From NCBI GenBank assembly GCA_020431945.1, contig JAGQHH010000191.1, positions 1 to 31,775 of the forward strand: 31,775 bases of DNA, given 5' to 3'. The notes under the pieces are model-generated. The model was given only the letters and a program-made list of their open reading frames with translations. It was not told where the DNA came from and searched no databases. The translations under genes were made by a program, and so were the position numbers. Of the stretch, positions 7,827 through 15,740 are shown piece by piece. Source of the DNA: Cyanobacteria bacterium HKST-UBA02 (lineage in GTDB: Bacteria; Cyanobacteriota; Vampirovibrionia; Obscuribacterales; Obscuribacteraceae). Numbering within the stretch: the first letter of the stretch is position 1; the number at the start of each line of letters is the position of its first letter.

Positions 7827-8822
7827 ATGGCTATTATCCACTTTGACAGCGACGCCGAACTCGAGTACCTGAACGGGCTCACAGTGGGCATTATCGGCTA
7901 TGGCAATCAGGGACGCGCTCAGGCCCTCAATCTCAGGGACAGCGGAGTAGACGTCCGTGTCGGAGCCAGAGAAGGAGGACCCTCCGAGAGCCTCGCCCTC
8001 GCGGACGGCATGGAGACCTATGAGATCGGCAGAGTCGTCTCCTCGAGCCAGATTCTCGTCCTCACCCTCCCGGACGAAACAATGGTTTCGGTGTACCGGA
8101 ACGCCATCGAACCCTTCCTCACCGCTGAAAAAACTTTTGTTTTCGCTCATGGATTTGCCGTCCATCATCATTTGCTAAGGCTACCCCAGGAAGCCGACAT
8201 CATACTGGTGGCGCCCACTGGCCCCGGACATCAACTCCGCACCCTTTATCTCGAGGGACGTGGACTCCCGGCTCTGATCGCAGTCGAGCAGGACTTCTCG
8301 GGCTACGCCCATAAACGCTGCCTGGCCTATGCCCGGGCCATCGGCTCCACCCGCGCCGGTGCCATCGAGACTACCTTCGCCGAAGAGACTGTCACTGACC
8401 TGTTTTGCGAGCAAGCCGTCCTTTGCGGCGGACTCCCCGAGCTGATCAAAGCCAGTTTCGATACCCTGGTGGAGAAGGGTTATCAACCTGAGCTCGCTTA
8501 TATCTCCTGTCTCAAAGAAGTGAAATTGATCGCCGACCTCCTGTTCAGTCGCGGACTGCCGGGAATGCGCCAGGCAATTTCCACCACCGCCGCTTATGGA
8601 GCAGCCCTGTCCGGTCCGGAGATCATCGACGGCCGCGCCCGGGAAAAACTTAGCCAGATCCTTGCCCGGATCGAGGATGGCCGTTTTGCAGATGCCTTTA
8701 TCAAGGACCTTGCCTCGGGGGATAGCCGCCAGGGGGGTGTTCTGGGTGAGCAGCTCAGAGCAGAGAAACACTCGAGGCTGGCCCGCACCGGGACATATCT
8801 CTCCTCATCGATTCACTTTTAG
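7827..8822 (+). CDS. Ketol-acid-reductoisomerase-like protein lacking two active-site residues (331 aa)
   Basis: End to end this looks like a class I KARI (IlvC): GYGNQGRAQALNLRDSGVDV (24-43) is the NADPH fold, FAHGF with His108 is kept, and VTDLFCEQAVLCGG gives Asp191 and Glu195, two of the metal ligands. By alignment from memory, two key residues are changed. The catalytic Lys of VAPKGPGH is Thr131 (VAPTGPGH), and the metal-binding Glu of YFECLHE is Ser227 (YISCLKE). Glu231 and the substrate Ser252 remain. Such a site should be poor at the Mg-dependent alkyl shift but could still reduce a 2-keto acid. The start at 7827 matches family N-termini but lacks a Shine-Dalgarno; 7767 is the alternative. 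The gene overlaps the 3' end of panC by four bases. It is probably not the cell's main IlvC, so I give no symbol. Confidence 0.85.
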   Translation: MAIIHFDSDAELEYLNGLTVGIIGYGNQGRAQALNLRDSGVDVRVGAREGGPSESLALADGMETYEIGRVVSSSQILVLTLPDETMVSVYRNAIEPFLTAEKTFVFAHGFAVHHHLLRLPQEADIILVAPTGPGHQLRTLYLEGRGLPALIAVEQDFSGYAHKRCLAYARAIGSTRAGAIETTFAEETVTDLFCEQAVLCGGLPELIKASFDTLVEKGYQPELAYISCLKEVKLIADLLFSRGLPGMRQAISTTAAYGAALSGPEIIDGRAREKLSQILARIEDGRFADAFIKDLASGDSRQGGVLGEQLRAEKHSRLARTGTYLSSSIHF

Positions 8823-9685
8823 ATCGCGAACTGGAGATTGTCTATAAGTCGCACATCGCCTAGATGAGCAGCGACAAGTACCACAGCCTCTCCCGTGACC
8901 GAAGCGAGCGGCTCGAGACTGTCCGGATGACAGACGTCCAGGTACTGCACGCGAAAACCGCTGGACTCGAGATTCGCCTCTTCGGACGAAAGAACGGCAG
9001 CCACGTCCTCACCTTCAACCACCCTCCCGGCCACGGACCGGAGAGCCTTGCTGAGAGCTGGAGCCAGCTCCTTTTGCTCGCTGCTCAGATACTTGTTTCG
9101 AGAGCTAAGAGCCAGACCGCTCTCTTCTCTTACCGTGGGAACGCCGATTATCTCGATGGGGAAATCCAGATCACGGACCAGATGCCGGATCACCTGGAGC
9201 TGCTGGAAATCTTTCAAGCCGAAAAAAGCACGATCCGGCCCGACGATATTGAAGAGCTTGGCCACCACCGTGGCCACTCCTTCGAAGTGACCCGGCCTGA
9301 ATGTCCCGCAAAGCCTGTTTATGAGAGCAGCCGGTGGAATCACCCTGGTGCTCTCGCCGGAATCACCATAGATCTCTCGGACTTCCGGGGCGAAGATCAA
9401 ATCGACACTGTGTTTCGAGCAAATAGCCGCATCCTCAGCCAGGGTCCTGGGGTAACTGGCGAAGTCTTCCCGGGGTCCGAATTGAAGCGGATTGACGAAA
9501 ATAGACACCACAACGAAATCACACCCGCCGCGAGCCCTGGCGATCAATTCTTCATGACCTCTATGCAGGGCGCCCATGGTCGGAACCAGTCCCACCACGG
9601 CATTCCGAAGCCTGGCCTGAGCTATGGACTGTCGCACGGCATCAATGCTGCCAACCACATTCTGCAGACTGTCCTGCACCGCCAT
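8819..9685 (-). CDS. panC: Pantothenate synthetase (pantoate--beta-alanine ligase, 288 aa)
   Basis: The enzyme joins pantoate and beta-alanine using ATP to make pantothenate, the vitamin precursor of coenzyme A. It belongs to the HIGH-type nucleotidyl-transferase fold and shows the full set of motifs: VPTMGALHRGHEELI (about 34-48) with the HxGH signature, SIFVNPLQFGPREDFASYPR, KDFQQLQVIR with the ATP-binding KDxQQ, and LSSRNKYLS, the KMSKS-equivalent loop. The length is normal. GGAGG lies ten bases before the ATG. The gene is convergent with the KARI-like gene and their stop codons overlap by four bases. No panB or panD is present in the window. IlvC-family enzymes are known to reduce ketopantoate in some bacteria, so this neighbour may matter. 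Confidence 0.96.
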   Translation of the reverse strand: MAVQDSLQNVVGSIDAVRQSIAQARLRNAVVGLVPTMGALHRGHEELIARARGGCDFVVVSIFVNPLQFGPREDFASYPRTLAEDAAICSKHSVDLIFAPEVREIYGDSGESTRVIPPAALINRLCGTFRPGHFEGVATVVAKLFNIVGPDRAFFGLKDFQQLQVIRHLVRDLDFPIEIIGVPTVREESGLALSSRNKYLSSEQKELAPALSKALRSVAGRVVEGEDVAAVLSSEEANLESSGFRVQYLDVCHPDSLEPLASVTGEAVVLVAAHLGDVRLIDNLQFAI

Positions 9686-9797
9686 AAGCTTCTTCCTCCC
9701 CGGAGAAGCAAAATAGTAACGCCTGAAGACCGGCCGCCCGTTCAGGAGCGCCTAATTTTGTCATAATTGTCACTTTCCCGAGGTAAAACTGGTTTCC

Positions 9798-12074
9798 ATG
9801 TCCCGCCTTCAGTCTCTTTTTCTGGCACTGGTCTACCTGACCACCTTAACAACCGTCTTCTGCCCGGAGCCCTGTGCAGCGGCCTCCCCGAGCCTCCGGA
9901 CCGAGACTACCAAAAATGCCGCCGCTTACAACCTCGCAGCCAGGGTCCTGGACGCCTGTGGCGGCCTGGACCGGATAAAAGCCTTCAATGCCACCGTATG
10001 TCGTGCCACCGGCAAACTCGACCAGATCTCCTCCATATCAGGCTCCTCGAACGTTTTCGACTTCTCCATCACCACCCGGGGCCGGGAGCAGCGAATCGAA
10101 GTATCCTTCATGGGTCAGCCGGTAATTACAGGCTATGACGGCAAAACATGCTGGACTCAGCAGGGGAAGAACATCCTGCCCACCGACGAAATCACTGCCG
10201 AGCGGGTCCGGGAGGATCTGGACCACGGACTGCTACTCCTCGAGCATGTCCTGGAGCCGGGGCGAAAATTGAGACTCGGAGAACAGAAAAGAATCAGAGA
10301 CCGCAAGACCAGGGGACTCATAGTAATGGCCGACGACGGCAAGGAGACCACCTTTTATGTCGACGAGAAAAGCCATCTTGTCTTGCGCTCCGAGTATGAC
10401 GGCGTCGACATCGAGCAGGGCGTTAAATGCCTCAAGGCATACGAGTATCGGGATTATCGCCAGGTCGCCGACACGCTTCAACCCTTCGAGTCCGTGGAAT
10501 TCTCCGGAGATTCCCGGGTTGGTGTCGTCACCATCAGCAACATGCAAACAGGAATCGAAATTCCCCGGGACTACTTCTCCATGCCTGTGCAGGACAAACC
10601 CGAGCGGCTGAGCCGCGGACCGGTGACCCTGCCTTTCAAATTCGTCTCCGGCGAGATCCTCGCCAGAGTCAAAGTGAATAACGAGAAGGAACTCATTTTC
10701 CTCATCGACACCGGCGCCACCCAGTCGATAATCGATCTACGGGCCGCCCGGGGGCTGGGAAGCTTCGACGCCCAGGACATATCGATCACCACCGGCTCCG
10801 GGGCCATGAAAATGAATTTCATGACTCTCAAGACCCTGGCCCTGGGTGATCTGATCCTGGAAGAGGTGCCGGTGGCCGTAGCGGATCTCAAAGGCTTTTC
10901 CAAAGTCCTGGAGGAAGGAACCGTCGACGGGCTGATCGGCGCCAATGTCCTGAAGCGTTTTCAGCTCACCATAGACTACGACGCCAGAGAAATCACCCTG
11001 CGCGACCCGGACACTCCGGTCGACACCGCCAACGGTGTCATCGTCAAGACCAAACCCTCCCTGGGCGTCTCGGGACTTGCTCTGGATGGCAAGATAGACG
11101 ACAAGCTCGAGCTCACTTTCCTGATCGATACCGGCGCCGCTTTCAATCATGTCTCCTCGCACCTGGTCAAAGACCTGGTCGAGGAGCCGGTTCTCTCCGT
11201 CGGCACCATCAAGGGTCTTGACGGATTGCCGGTAAATACCGGGTCGATCCGCTTTCACACTCTAAAAATCGGCGACCTGGACATAGAGGGACCGGTGTTC
11301 TCCCTCGGCCCGGCCGAATCGAAAGGACCGGCCGGTCTCATCGCCGGTGGCAACCTGGCGATCCTGGGCAATCCCGTCCTCGCCAGGTACCGGATCACCA
11401 TCGATTACAGGAATCAACAGATCAAATTCGAGACAACACCGGAAAAGCAACGGCTAGCCGGCTTCCTCAAAGAAATCAAAGCTGTCCAGATAAGCTATCT
11501 AGAATCGAAAGAAGCTGAAAAGGCCCTGGGCGAGCTCAAGAAAATCTCCGGAAAAGCTCTGGCTCAGAACAATAAGGCAGCCTTCGCCCTGGCGGAAGCG
11601 CAAATCGCCACTATCGACGGCAGAACCGACCGGAATAATACGCGTTCTCCGGAAATCCAGGCTCGCTTCCGAGCCGCCAGACAGGACTCGCTCAAATCGG
11701 GAAATCAGGACATAGCAGCACGGGTCCTGGCCCTCTGGGCTCTCTATCTGCTCGAGAGCAAGCCTCAAGACTACAATCTGAAAGCCCGGGAGCTCACCAC
11801 CAAGGCTCTCCGCACCAGCCCCACAGAGCCCCTCTCCTATGCTGTAGCAGGGATGATCCTGATGGATGCGAAAGAAAACGGATCCGGATCGAGAGCCGAC
11901 AAGATAAAACCGGTGGAGCTCATAGACCAGGCCCTCATGCTCGATCCGTCCAACTGGCTGGCCCTCAAAGCAAAATATGTACTGGCCTGCCGGCGTGGCG
12001 ACCGGAAAGAGACAGCTCTCATCCGCAAGCAGGTATCACGTTATTATCAAGATCAGCGCATTCTCGAAGACTGA
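9798..12074 (+). CDS. Secreted protein with two retropepsin-type aspartyl protease domains (758 aa)
   Basis: A signal peptide covers about 1-28. Residues about 40-280 form a beta-rich domain resembling the LolA/outer-membrane-lipoprotein-sorting shape (VLDACGGLDRIKAF..., TGYDGKTCWTQQGK..., FYVDEKSHLVLR). Two aspartyl protease domains follow, each with a DTGA catalytic loop: FLIDTGATQSIID with Asp304, and FLIDTGAAFNHVS with Asp444. Each is followed by a flap region and a hydrophobic-Gly motif (GLIGANVLKRF; LAILGNPVLARY). Retropepsins act as dimers of such halves, so two fused halves could form one active site, as in pepsins. The C-terminus (about 560-758) is helical with TPR-like pairs. The ribosome site is weak (GAGG far upstream). 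The gene converges with the next at a 15-base gap. It probably works in the periplasm on proteins or peptides. Confidence 0.88.
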   Translation: MSRLQSLFLALVYLTTLTTVFCPEPCAAASPSLRTETTKNAAAYNLAARVLDACGGLDRIKAFNATVCRATGKLDQISSISGSSNVFDFSITTRGREQRIEVSFMGQPVITGYDGKTCWTQQGKNILPTDEITAERVREDLDHGLLLLEHVLEPGRKLRLGEQKRIRDRKTRGLIVMADDGKETTFYVDEKSHLVLRSEYDGVDIEQGVKCLKAYEYRDYRQVADTLQPFESVEFSGDSRVGVVTISNMQTGIEIPRDYFSMPVQDKPERLSRGPVTLPFKFVSGEILARVKVNNEKELIFLIDTGATQSIIDLRAARGLGSFDAQDISITTGSGAMKMNFMTLKTLALGDLILEEVPVAVADLKGFSKVLEEGTVDGLIGANVLKRFQLTIDYDAREITLRDPDTPVDTANGVIVKTKPSLGVSGLALDGKIDDKLELTFLIDTGAAFNHVSSHLVKDLVEEPVLSVGTIKGLDGLPVNTGSIRFHTLKIGDLDIEGPVFSLGPAESKGPAGLIAGGNLAILGNPVLARYRITIDYRNQQIKFETTPEKQRLAGFLKEIKAVQISYLESKEAEKALGELKKISGKALAQNNKAAFALAEAQIATIDGRTDRNNTRSPEIQARFRAARQDSLKSGNQDIAARVLALWALYLLESKPQDYNLKARELTTKALRTSPTEPLSYAVAGMILMDAKENGSGSRADKIKPVELIDQALMLDPSNWLALKAKYVLACRRGDRKETALIRKQVSRYYQDQRILED

Positions 12075-12089
12075 GACCGCTTAATCGGC

Positions 12090-12512
12090 TTATTGACCAA
12101 CCGGGGCTTCTTGCGGTTGCTGAAGGAGCACCACCTGGAAAGGCAGCGAGCCTATCGACTGACCGGCAACTTCGAGAATGATCTCGTAAGCGCCCTCTTT
12201 GTCGAAAGTCAGTCCGCTGAAGGCACTGATGATCTTGTGGGTAAGATACTGATTCGGCAGGGGCTCGACCCTGGCCGTAGGAGACATGGCTACCACTTTG
12301 CCGGTACTATCCGCGATCTTGAACTGATACTCGAAACCCTGACTGGTAGTCGAGACCTGGGCGAAAGCATAGACCAGTGGAACAACAGCCGGAAACGACT
12401 GAGCGGTGATGCCATTGTAGATATTAATGCAAGATACCGCGTCTCTTCGAAGCACGTCCTGAAGAACTCGCTCGCACAGCACGATTCCAATCAATCGAGG
12501 GGTATCACTCAT
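12090..12512 (-). CDS. Conserved hypothetical protein (140 aa), DUF6941-like
   Basis: A soluble beta-sandwich-like protein that begins MSDTPRLIGIVLCERVLQDVLRRDAVSCINIYNGITAQSFPAV, a pattern I associate with small proteins annotated as DUF6941 (an ILCD/E-R-V start, an INIFxxI segment, and a FEYxFxIxD strand). A VPLVYAFAQVS strand and the C-terminal QVVLLQQPQEAP segment fit an immunoglobulin-like sheet. There is no signal peptide, so it is cytosolic. AGAGG lies just before the ATG. It stands alone, convergent with the aspartyl protease gene. No function can be assigned. Confidence 0.82.
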   Translation of the reverse strand: MSDTPRLIGIVLCERVLQDVLRRDAVSCINIYNGITAQSFPAVVPLVYAFAQVSTTSQGFEYQFKIADSTGKVVAMSPTARVEPLPNQYLTHKIISAFSGLTFDKEGAYEIILEVAGQSIGSLPFQVVLLQQPQEAPVGQ

Positions 12513-12610
12513 GGTCCTCTCCCGCTATCCTGACTAACTTGCCGACAACCTGCCCATTATACTAGGACTAGAGGCCAACACCCCAAAAGGCAGGAGCGCT
12601 GGACGACCTC

Positions 12611-12721
12611 ATGCTAGACCCCGAAAATAGCACCTTCGTACAGTGGTTCTGGATCTGCTTTGCCCTCGTCCTTATCGTCTTTTTCCTGTGTCGCTGGATC
12701 GATTTCACTTATCAGTACTGA
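12611..12721 (+). CDS. Possible 36-residue single-pass membrane protein
   Basis: A short frame encodes an acidic N-terminus (MLDPENSTFVQ), one long hydrophobic helix (about 12-28, rich in Trp, Phe, Leu, Ile and Val) and a short polar tail with Arg, Trp and Tyr. This layout is typical of real bacterial mini-membrane proteins. The ribosome site is not ideal: GGAG lies about 16 bases upstream. Against it, any AT-balanced gap can yield such a frame by chance. Confidence 0.45.
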   Translation: MLDPENSTFVQWFWICFALVLIVFFLCRWIDFTYQY

Positions 12722-13137
12722 GTACACTGGCGTAGCTGTGCACAGCCATGCCAACCGCGCTAACAGTATACAGTCATAGATTACTATCAAGAAATAAGCC
12801 AGATAGAAGCTTCATGAGTTTCTACTTGGAGCTCAACCCCTTATCAGACGGAGGTTTTCAAGTATTCGCACAGGCCCGCGGAATTTTATCTGATGATACT
12901 GACACGTTGACTCCAAAAACCAGAACTTACTACGGTCTAGATCTCAACCCGACACTTTCACCTGAGCTCTAAACCTATCGCCAAACTCCGAAAGTAACAC
13001 CTGACAAGCGCTGTGCTTGAAGCTCAACGAAAAGTTGAGGTGTGGGTTTGTTCGTCCATCCGAACTGGACATCCGACGTGCCTTCTGGCTCGCCGGAGTT
13101 TTCTCATTCCAAGTTTCTAAACAACAGGAGACCTGCT
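12722..13137. other. Leader and promoter region of the CoaE-like fusion gene
   Basis: The frame at 12748-12972 has neither a good ribosome site nor recognisable protein character, so I do not call it. Near 13020 CTCAAC and GTTGAG pair around a GAAAA loop. Shortly before the gene the DNA becomes AT-rich, ending in CAGGAG, eight bases before the ATG at 13138. Confidence 0.35.
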
Positions 13138-15039
13138 ATGACAGAGCATCTTCACCAAGGTGAGGATGCCGCATCCACCACTGCTCGCGACCCGCAGAAC
13201 CGGAAGCCGTATCTAATCGGCATCACGGGCACTCGCGGCGCCGGCAAATCGGTGGTGGGCGGCGTCCTCCAGGGTCTCGGCGTTACGGTGATCGACACCG
13301 ACGACCTGACCCACGAGCTTTTGAATGGACCCAACCCCGCATACCACGAGGTCCTGGCGCGCTTCGGCAGCCAGATCGTGGACGAAGAGGGCGGTCCGAT
13401 TGACCGGGAAAAGCTTGGTGCTGTCGTCTTCACCGACGAACAGTCCAAGTGCGACCTGGAAGCTATTCTGATTCCCCGCATCAAGGCGCTGCTTCTCGAG
13501 CATATCGAGGCGCATGCCAGCGAGGACATTGTCGTGGTGCTGGTTCCCCTGCTCCACGAGACCAAGTCCAAGGGGGCTTACAACGAAGTCTGGTGCATCA
13601 CCGCCACTGAGGCGCTCCTCATCGAGCGCATCATGAAGCGCGATGAAGTGGACGAGGCGACAGCCAGAGTTCTGCTTGCGGCTCAGATGCCTCAGGCGGA
13701 CAAGGTCAAGCTCTCGGACTATGTCATCGACAACAGCGGCGACCTAAACCAGACCTCGGCGTCGGTGGAAAAGCTCTATCGGGAAGCCGTGGAGCGCATG
13801 CACGCCTGGCGTGCGAGCACTGCCGACAAGAGCGGAGAAGGGAAGAGCGGGGAAGGCGAAGGCAGCAGCGGTGATGCCAGCGAGCATTACCGCGACCTGC
13901 TGGAGAGCCTCGCTCACCTGGGCACCGCCGAGGCCCTCGCCCGCATGGGCAACGTCGCTACCACCCAGCACAAGCGCGCCGAGGCTGCCATGCGCATGAG
14001 CGTCAGCAGCAGCGAGGGCGACAGCCAGGGTGACGACGCTTCAATCGAACGCGAACTGGAGGTAACAGTCACCATGCAAGCTCGCAACAAAGGAGCGACC
14101 GGCGGTTCCGGCGGCTGCGCGTGTGGATGCGGCGATACTTGCCGTGTCTCCTGCGCGTGCCAGAAGGACTGTGGTTGCGATTGCACCAAGCCCAAGCCGC
14201 AGCCTCAGCCGCCTCTGCCCCAGCCGCATCCCGGTGACGGGCGCTTCGGTCTGAAGAGCCACGGCTGGCTGGTCATCATCGCCTTCCTGGCCTTCCTGGC
14301 GTTCCTCGCCTTCCTCTTCGTCAAATTCCCGCCCGGCGGGGACCACAGCGATAAGGGCGGGAACAGCACCAGCGTGGTGGTGATCAACAACCCGCCGCTC
14401 TGCAACCCCTGCGGAACCGGCACCACCACCAAGCCTCCGGTGACTCCCTTCGAGCCTCCGGCACCGCCTTCCGGCACAGTGGAAGGACCGGGCAAGGAGG
14501 AACCTGTCTGCGTGACAGGCAGGAAGACCCTCGAAGAGGAGCCGGGCTATGCCTTCCGCTACGTGGCCAACGCCACGCGCCCGCGGGTGGCGACCTGGGT
14601 CGAATCGAAGTACGACGGCTGCACGAAGGTGTCGCTGGAGGGCTTCGATGCCATCGGCCGGATCGTGTTCCACCAGGAATACGACTCGCACCTCTGGATG
14701 ACCTGGCAGTGGGTGGTGCAATACCATCCGGACGGCTCGGTGCAGATCGACCGTTTCGACGGTCGGGAACATCACAACGTCTTCACCGGCAGGACCATCT
14801 ACCGCTACAACCAGCACGGCTTCGTCGAGCTGGCAGAGCGGTATGACAGCATGCAGCGGCCGCTCTTCTCGGTACGGATCTCCAGATCCACCACGGGAGG
14901 GCTGGCCAATGTGTCGGTGACGGAGTACGACGCCGTGACCGGCGCCATGCTCAAGCAGTATGTCGAGGCCAACTCCTCACGCGGTGCCGCCTTCATGGTG
15001 GGCAACTTCTACGTGTTCGAGCGCTTCGATCATCGCTGA
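13138..15039 (+). CDS. Dephospho-CoA-kinase-like domain fused to a Cys cluster, a membrane helix and an outer domain (633 aa)
   Basis: Residues about 24-225 match CoaE, which phosphorylates dephospho-CoA: Walker A GTRGAGKS (31-38), VIDTDDLTHELL, FGSQIVDEEG-x-IDREKLGAVVF, VPLLHET, the LID-like RIMKRD, and KVKLSDYVIDNSGD. A charged, low-complexity linker follows. Nine cysteines lie within 23 residues (327-349, mostly CxC and CxxxC), then a Pro-rich spacer, one membrane helix (about 377-395, LAF repeats) and a C-terminal region with MORN/YD-like strands (YHPDGSVQIDRFDG). The kinase domain and Cys cluster should be cytoplasmic and the C-terminus outside. CoaE is normally about 200 residues and free, so this is a marked fusion. 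It may be a sensor or a repurposed kinase rather than the house-keeping CoaE. The start at 13138 has AGGAG at eight bases. Confidence 0.88.
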   Translation: MTEHLHQGEDAASTTARDPQNRKPYLIGITGTRGAGKSVVGGVLQGLGVTVIDTDDLTHELLNGPNPAYHEVLARFGSQIVDEEGGPIDREKLGAVVFTDEQSKCDLEAILIPRIKALLLEHIEAHASEDIVVVLVPLLHETKSKGAYNEVWCITATEALLIERIMKRDEVDEATARVLLAAQMPQADKVKLSDYVIDNSGDLNQTSASVEKLYREAVERMHAWRASTADKSGEGKSGEGEGSSGDASEHYRDLLESLAHLGTAEALARMGNVATTQHKRAEAAMRMSVSSSEGDSQGDDASIERELEVTVTMQARNKGATGGSGGCACGCGDTCRVSCACQKDCGCDCTKPKPQPQPPLPQPHPGDGRFGLKSHGWLVIIAFLAFLAFLAFLFVKFPPGGDHSDKGGNSTSVVVINNPPLCNPCGTGTTTKPPVTPFEPPAPPSGTVEGPGKEEPVCVTGRKTLEEEPGYAFRYVANATRPRVATWVESKYDGCTKVSLEGFDAIGRIVFHQEYDSHLWMTWQWVVQYHPDGSVQIDRFDGREHHNVFTGRTIYRYNQHGFVELAERYDSMQRPLFSVRISRSTTGGLANVSVTEYDAVTGAMLKQYVEANSSRGAAFMVGNFYVFERFDHR

Positions 15040-15062
15040 CCGGCAACCAAGCAACCGGCTCA

Positions 15063-15091
15063 CAGGGAGGCACCCTCGCGGTGCCTCCCTG
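15063..15091 (+). terminator. Strong hairpin after the CoaE-like fusion
   Basis: CAGGGAGGCACC (15063-15074) and GGTGCCTCCCTG (15080-15091) form a perfect 12-bp stem with a five-base loop. No T-run follows, so it could be a Rho-assisted terminator or an mRNA-stabilising end. Confidence 0.6.
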
Positions 15092-15156
15092 TCCCGGCGG
15101 CTTCGCTGAAAACAATTCCTGCAGCCATTTTTCTTGCGTAACACCAGGAGAACACT

Positions 15157-15555
15157 ATGGCTCAAGCAACAGTCAAACCCGTACAGGGTCATAAGTACAA
15201 GCTCGAGATCGACACCGGCGGACACACCGTCGTAGCCGACCAGCCCACAGCGGCGGGCGGCTCCGGCACCGGTCCAGACCCCAAAGAGCTCCTCGCCGGA
15301 GCCCTGGGGGCATGCGCCGCGCTGACGATCCTGATGATGGCTCCGACCCGGAAATGGGACATCAAGGAGCTCACGGTCACCGTCACCATCTCCAAGAACG
15401 GTGACCAGGACGTCGTGGACGAGGTCATCGAGGTGAAGGGCAACCTCACCCAGAAAGAGCTCGACGCGATCAAACGCCTGGGCGAGCGCTGCCCGGTCAT
15501 GAGGCTGTTCACCGGCACCAAGACCGTCACCGCCACCATCACGAAAAAGCCCTAG
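15157..15555 (+). CDS. OsmC family protein (132 aa)
   Basis: OsmC/Ohr proteins are small dimeric thiol peroxidases that reduce organic hydroperoxides with two cysteines. Both are present: Cys53 in LLAGALGACAALTILM and Cys112 in GERCPVMRLF. The GTGPDPKELLAGALGAC helix start is the family signature. The short form and the WDIKELTVTVTISKNG strand place it nearer the YhfA/general OsmC group than Ohr. It is cytosolic. AGGAG lies nine bases before the ATG. The gene stands alone between the CoaE-like fusion and the transporter. Fatty-acid hydroperoxides are plausible substrates in an organism that oxidises lipids, but this is inference. Confidence 0.92.
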   Translation: MAQATVKPVQGHKYKLEIDTGGHTVVADQPTAAGGSGTGPDPKELLAGALGACAALTILMMAPTRKWDIKELTVTVTISKNGDQDVVDEVIEVKGNLTQKELDAIKRLGERCPVMRLFTGTKTVTATITKKP

Positions 15556-15610
15556 GCGCTGTTTCCCGAGTCGGTAATTAAACCGGCTCCTTCATCCAAG
15601 GAGATTTTCC

Positions 15611-15670
15611 GTGCAGCTCGTCGATTTCAAATCAACCGACGACGAAGAAATGACACACGGCAGACGATAG
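15611..15670 (+). CDS. Possible 19-residue leader peptide ahead of the transporter gene
   Basis: A GTG at 15611 has a perfect AAGGAG seven bases upstream and opens a 19-codon frame ending in TAG at 15668-15670 (MQLVDFKSTDDEEMTHGRR). The ribosome site is better than that of many genes in the window. The frame ends 70 bases before the transporter ATG and 22 bases before a hairpin that hides the transporter's ribosome site. This arrangement fits a regulatory leader peptide. I see no run of a single amino acid that would suggest classical attenuation. Confidence 0.45.
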   Translation: MQLVDFKSTDDEEMTHGRR

Positions 15671-15692
15671 CGCCAGGGTTAGAGCTCCGCGA

Positions 15693-15736
15693 GGACTCCC
15701 CTGGCCAGTCTCGCCGATGTGAGACCAGAGGAGTCC
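15693..15736 (+). promoter_or_regulatory. Ribosome-site-sequestering hairpin in the transporter leader
   Basis: GGACTCC (15693-15699) pairs with GGAGTCC (15730-15736), CTGG (15701-15704) with CCAG (15725-15728), and TCTC (15709-15712) with GAGA (15721-15724), with an eight-base loop. The transporter's Shine-Dalgarno GAGGAG (15728-15733) lies inside the 3' arm. Folded RNA would block translation start, so something must open it: ligand, protein, or ribosomes on the upstream mini-ORF. Confidence 0.55.
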
Positions 15737-15740
15737 CGCC

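Noticed and set aside
12748..12972. A 74-codon plus-strand frame before the CoaE-like fusion
   Set aside because: No ribosome site, non-coding base composition and no recognisable protein character.
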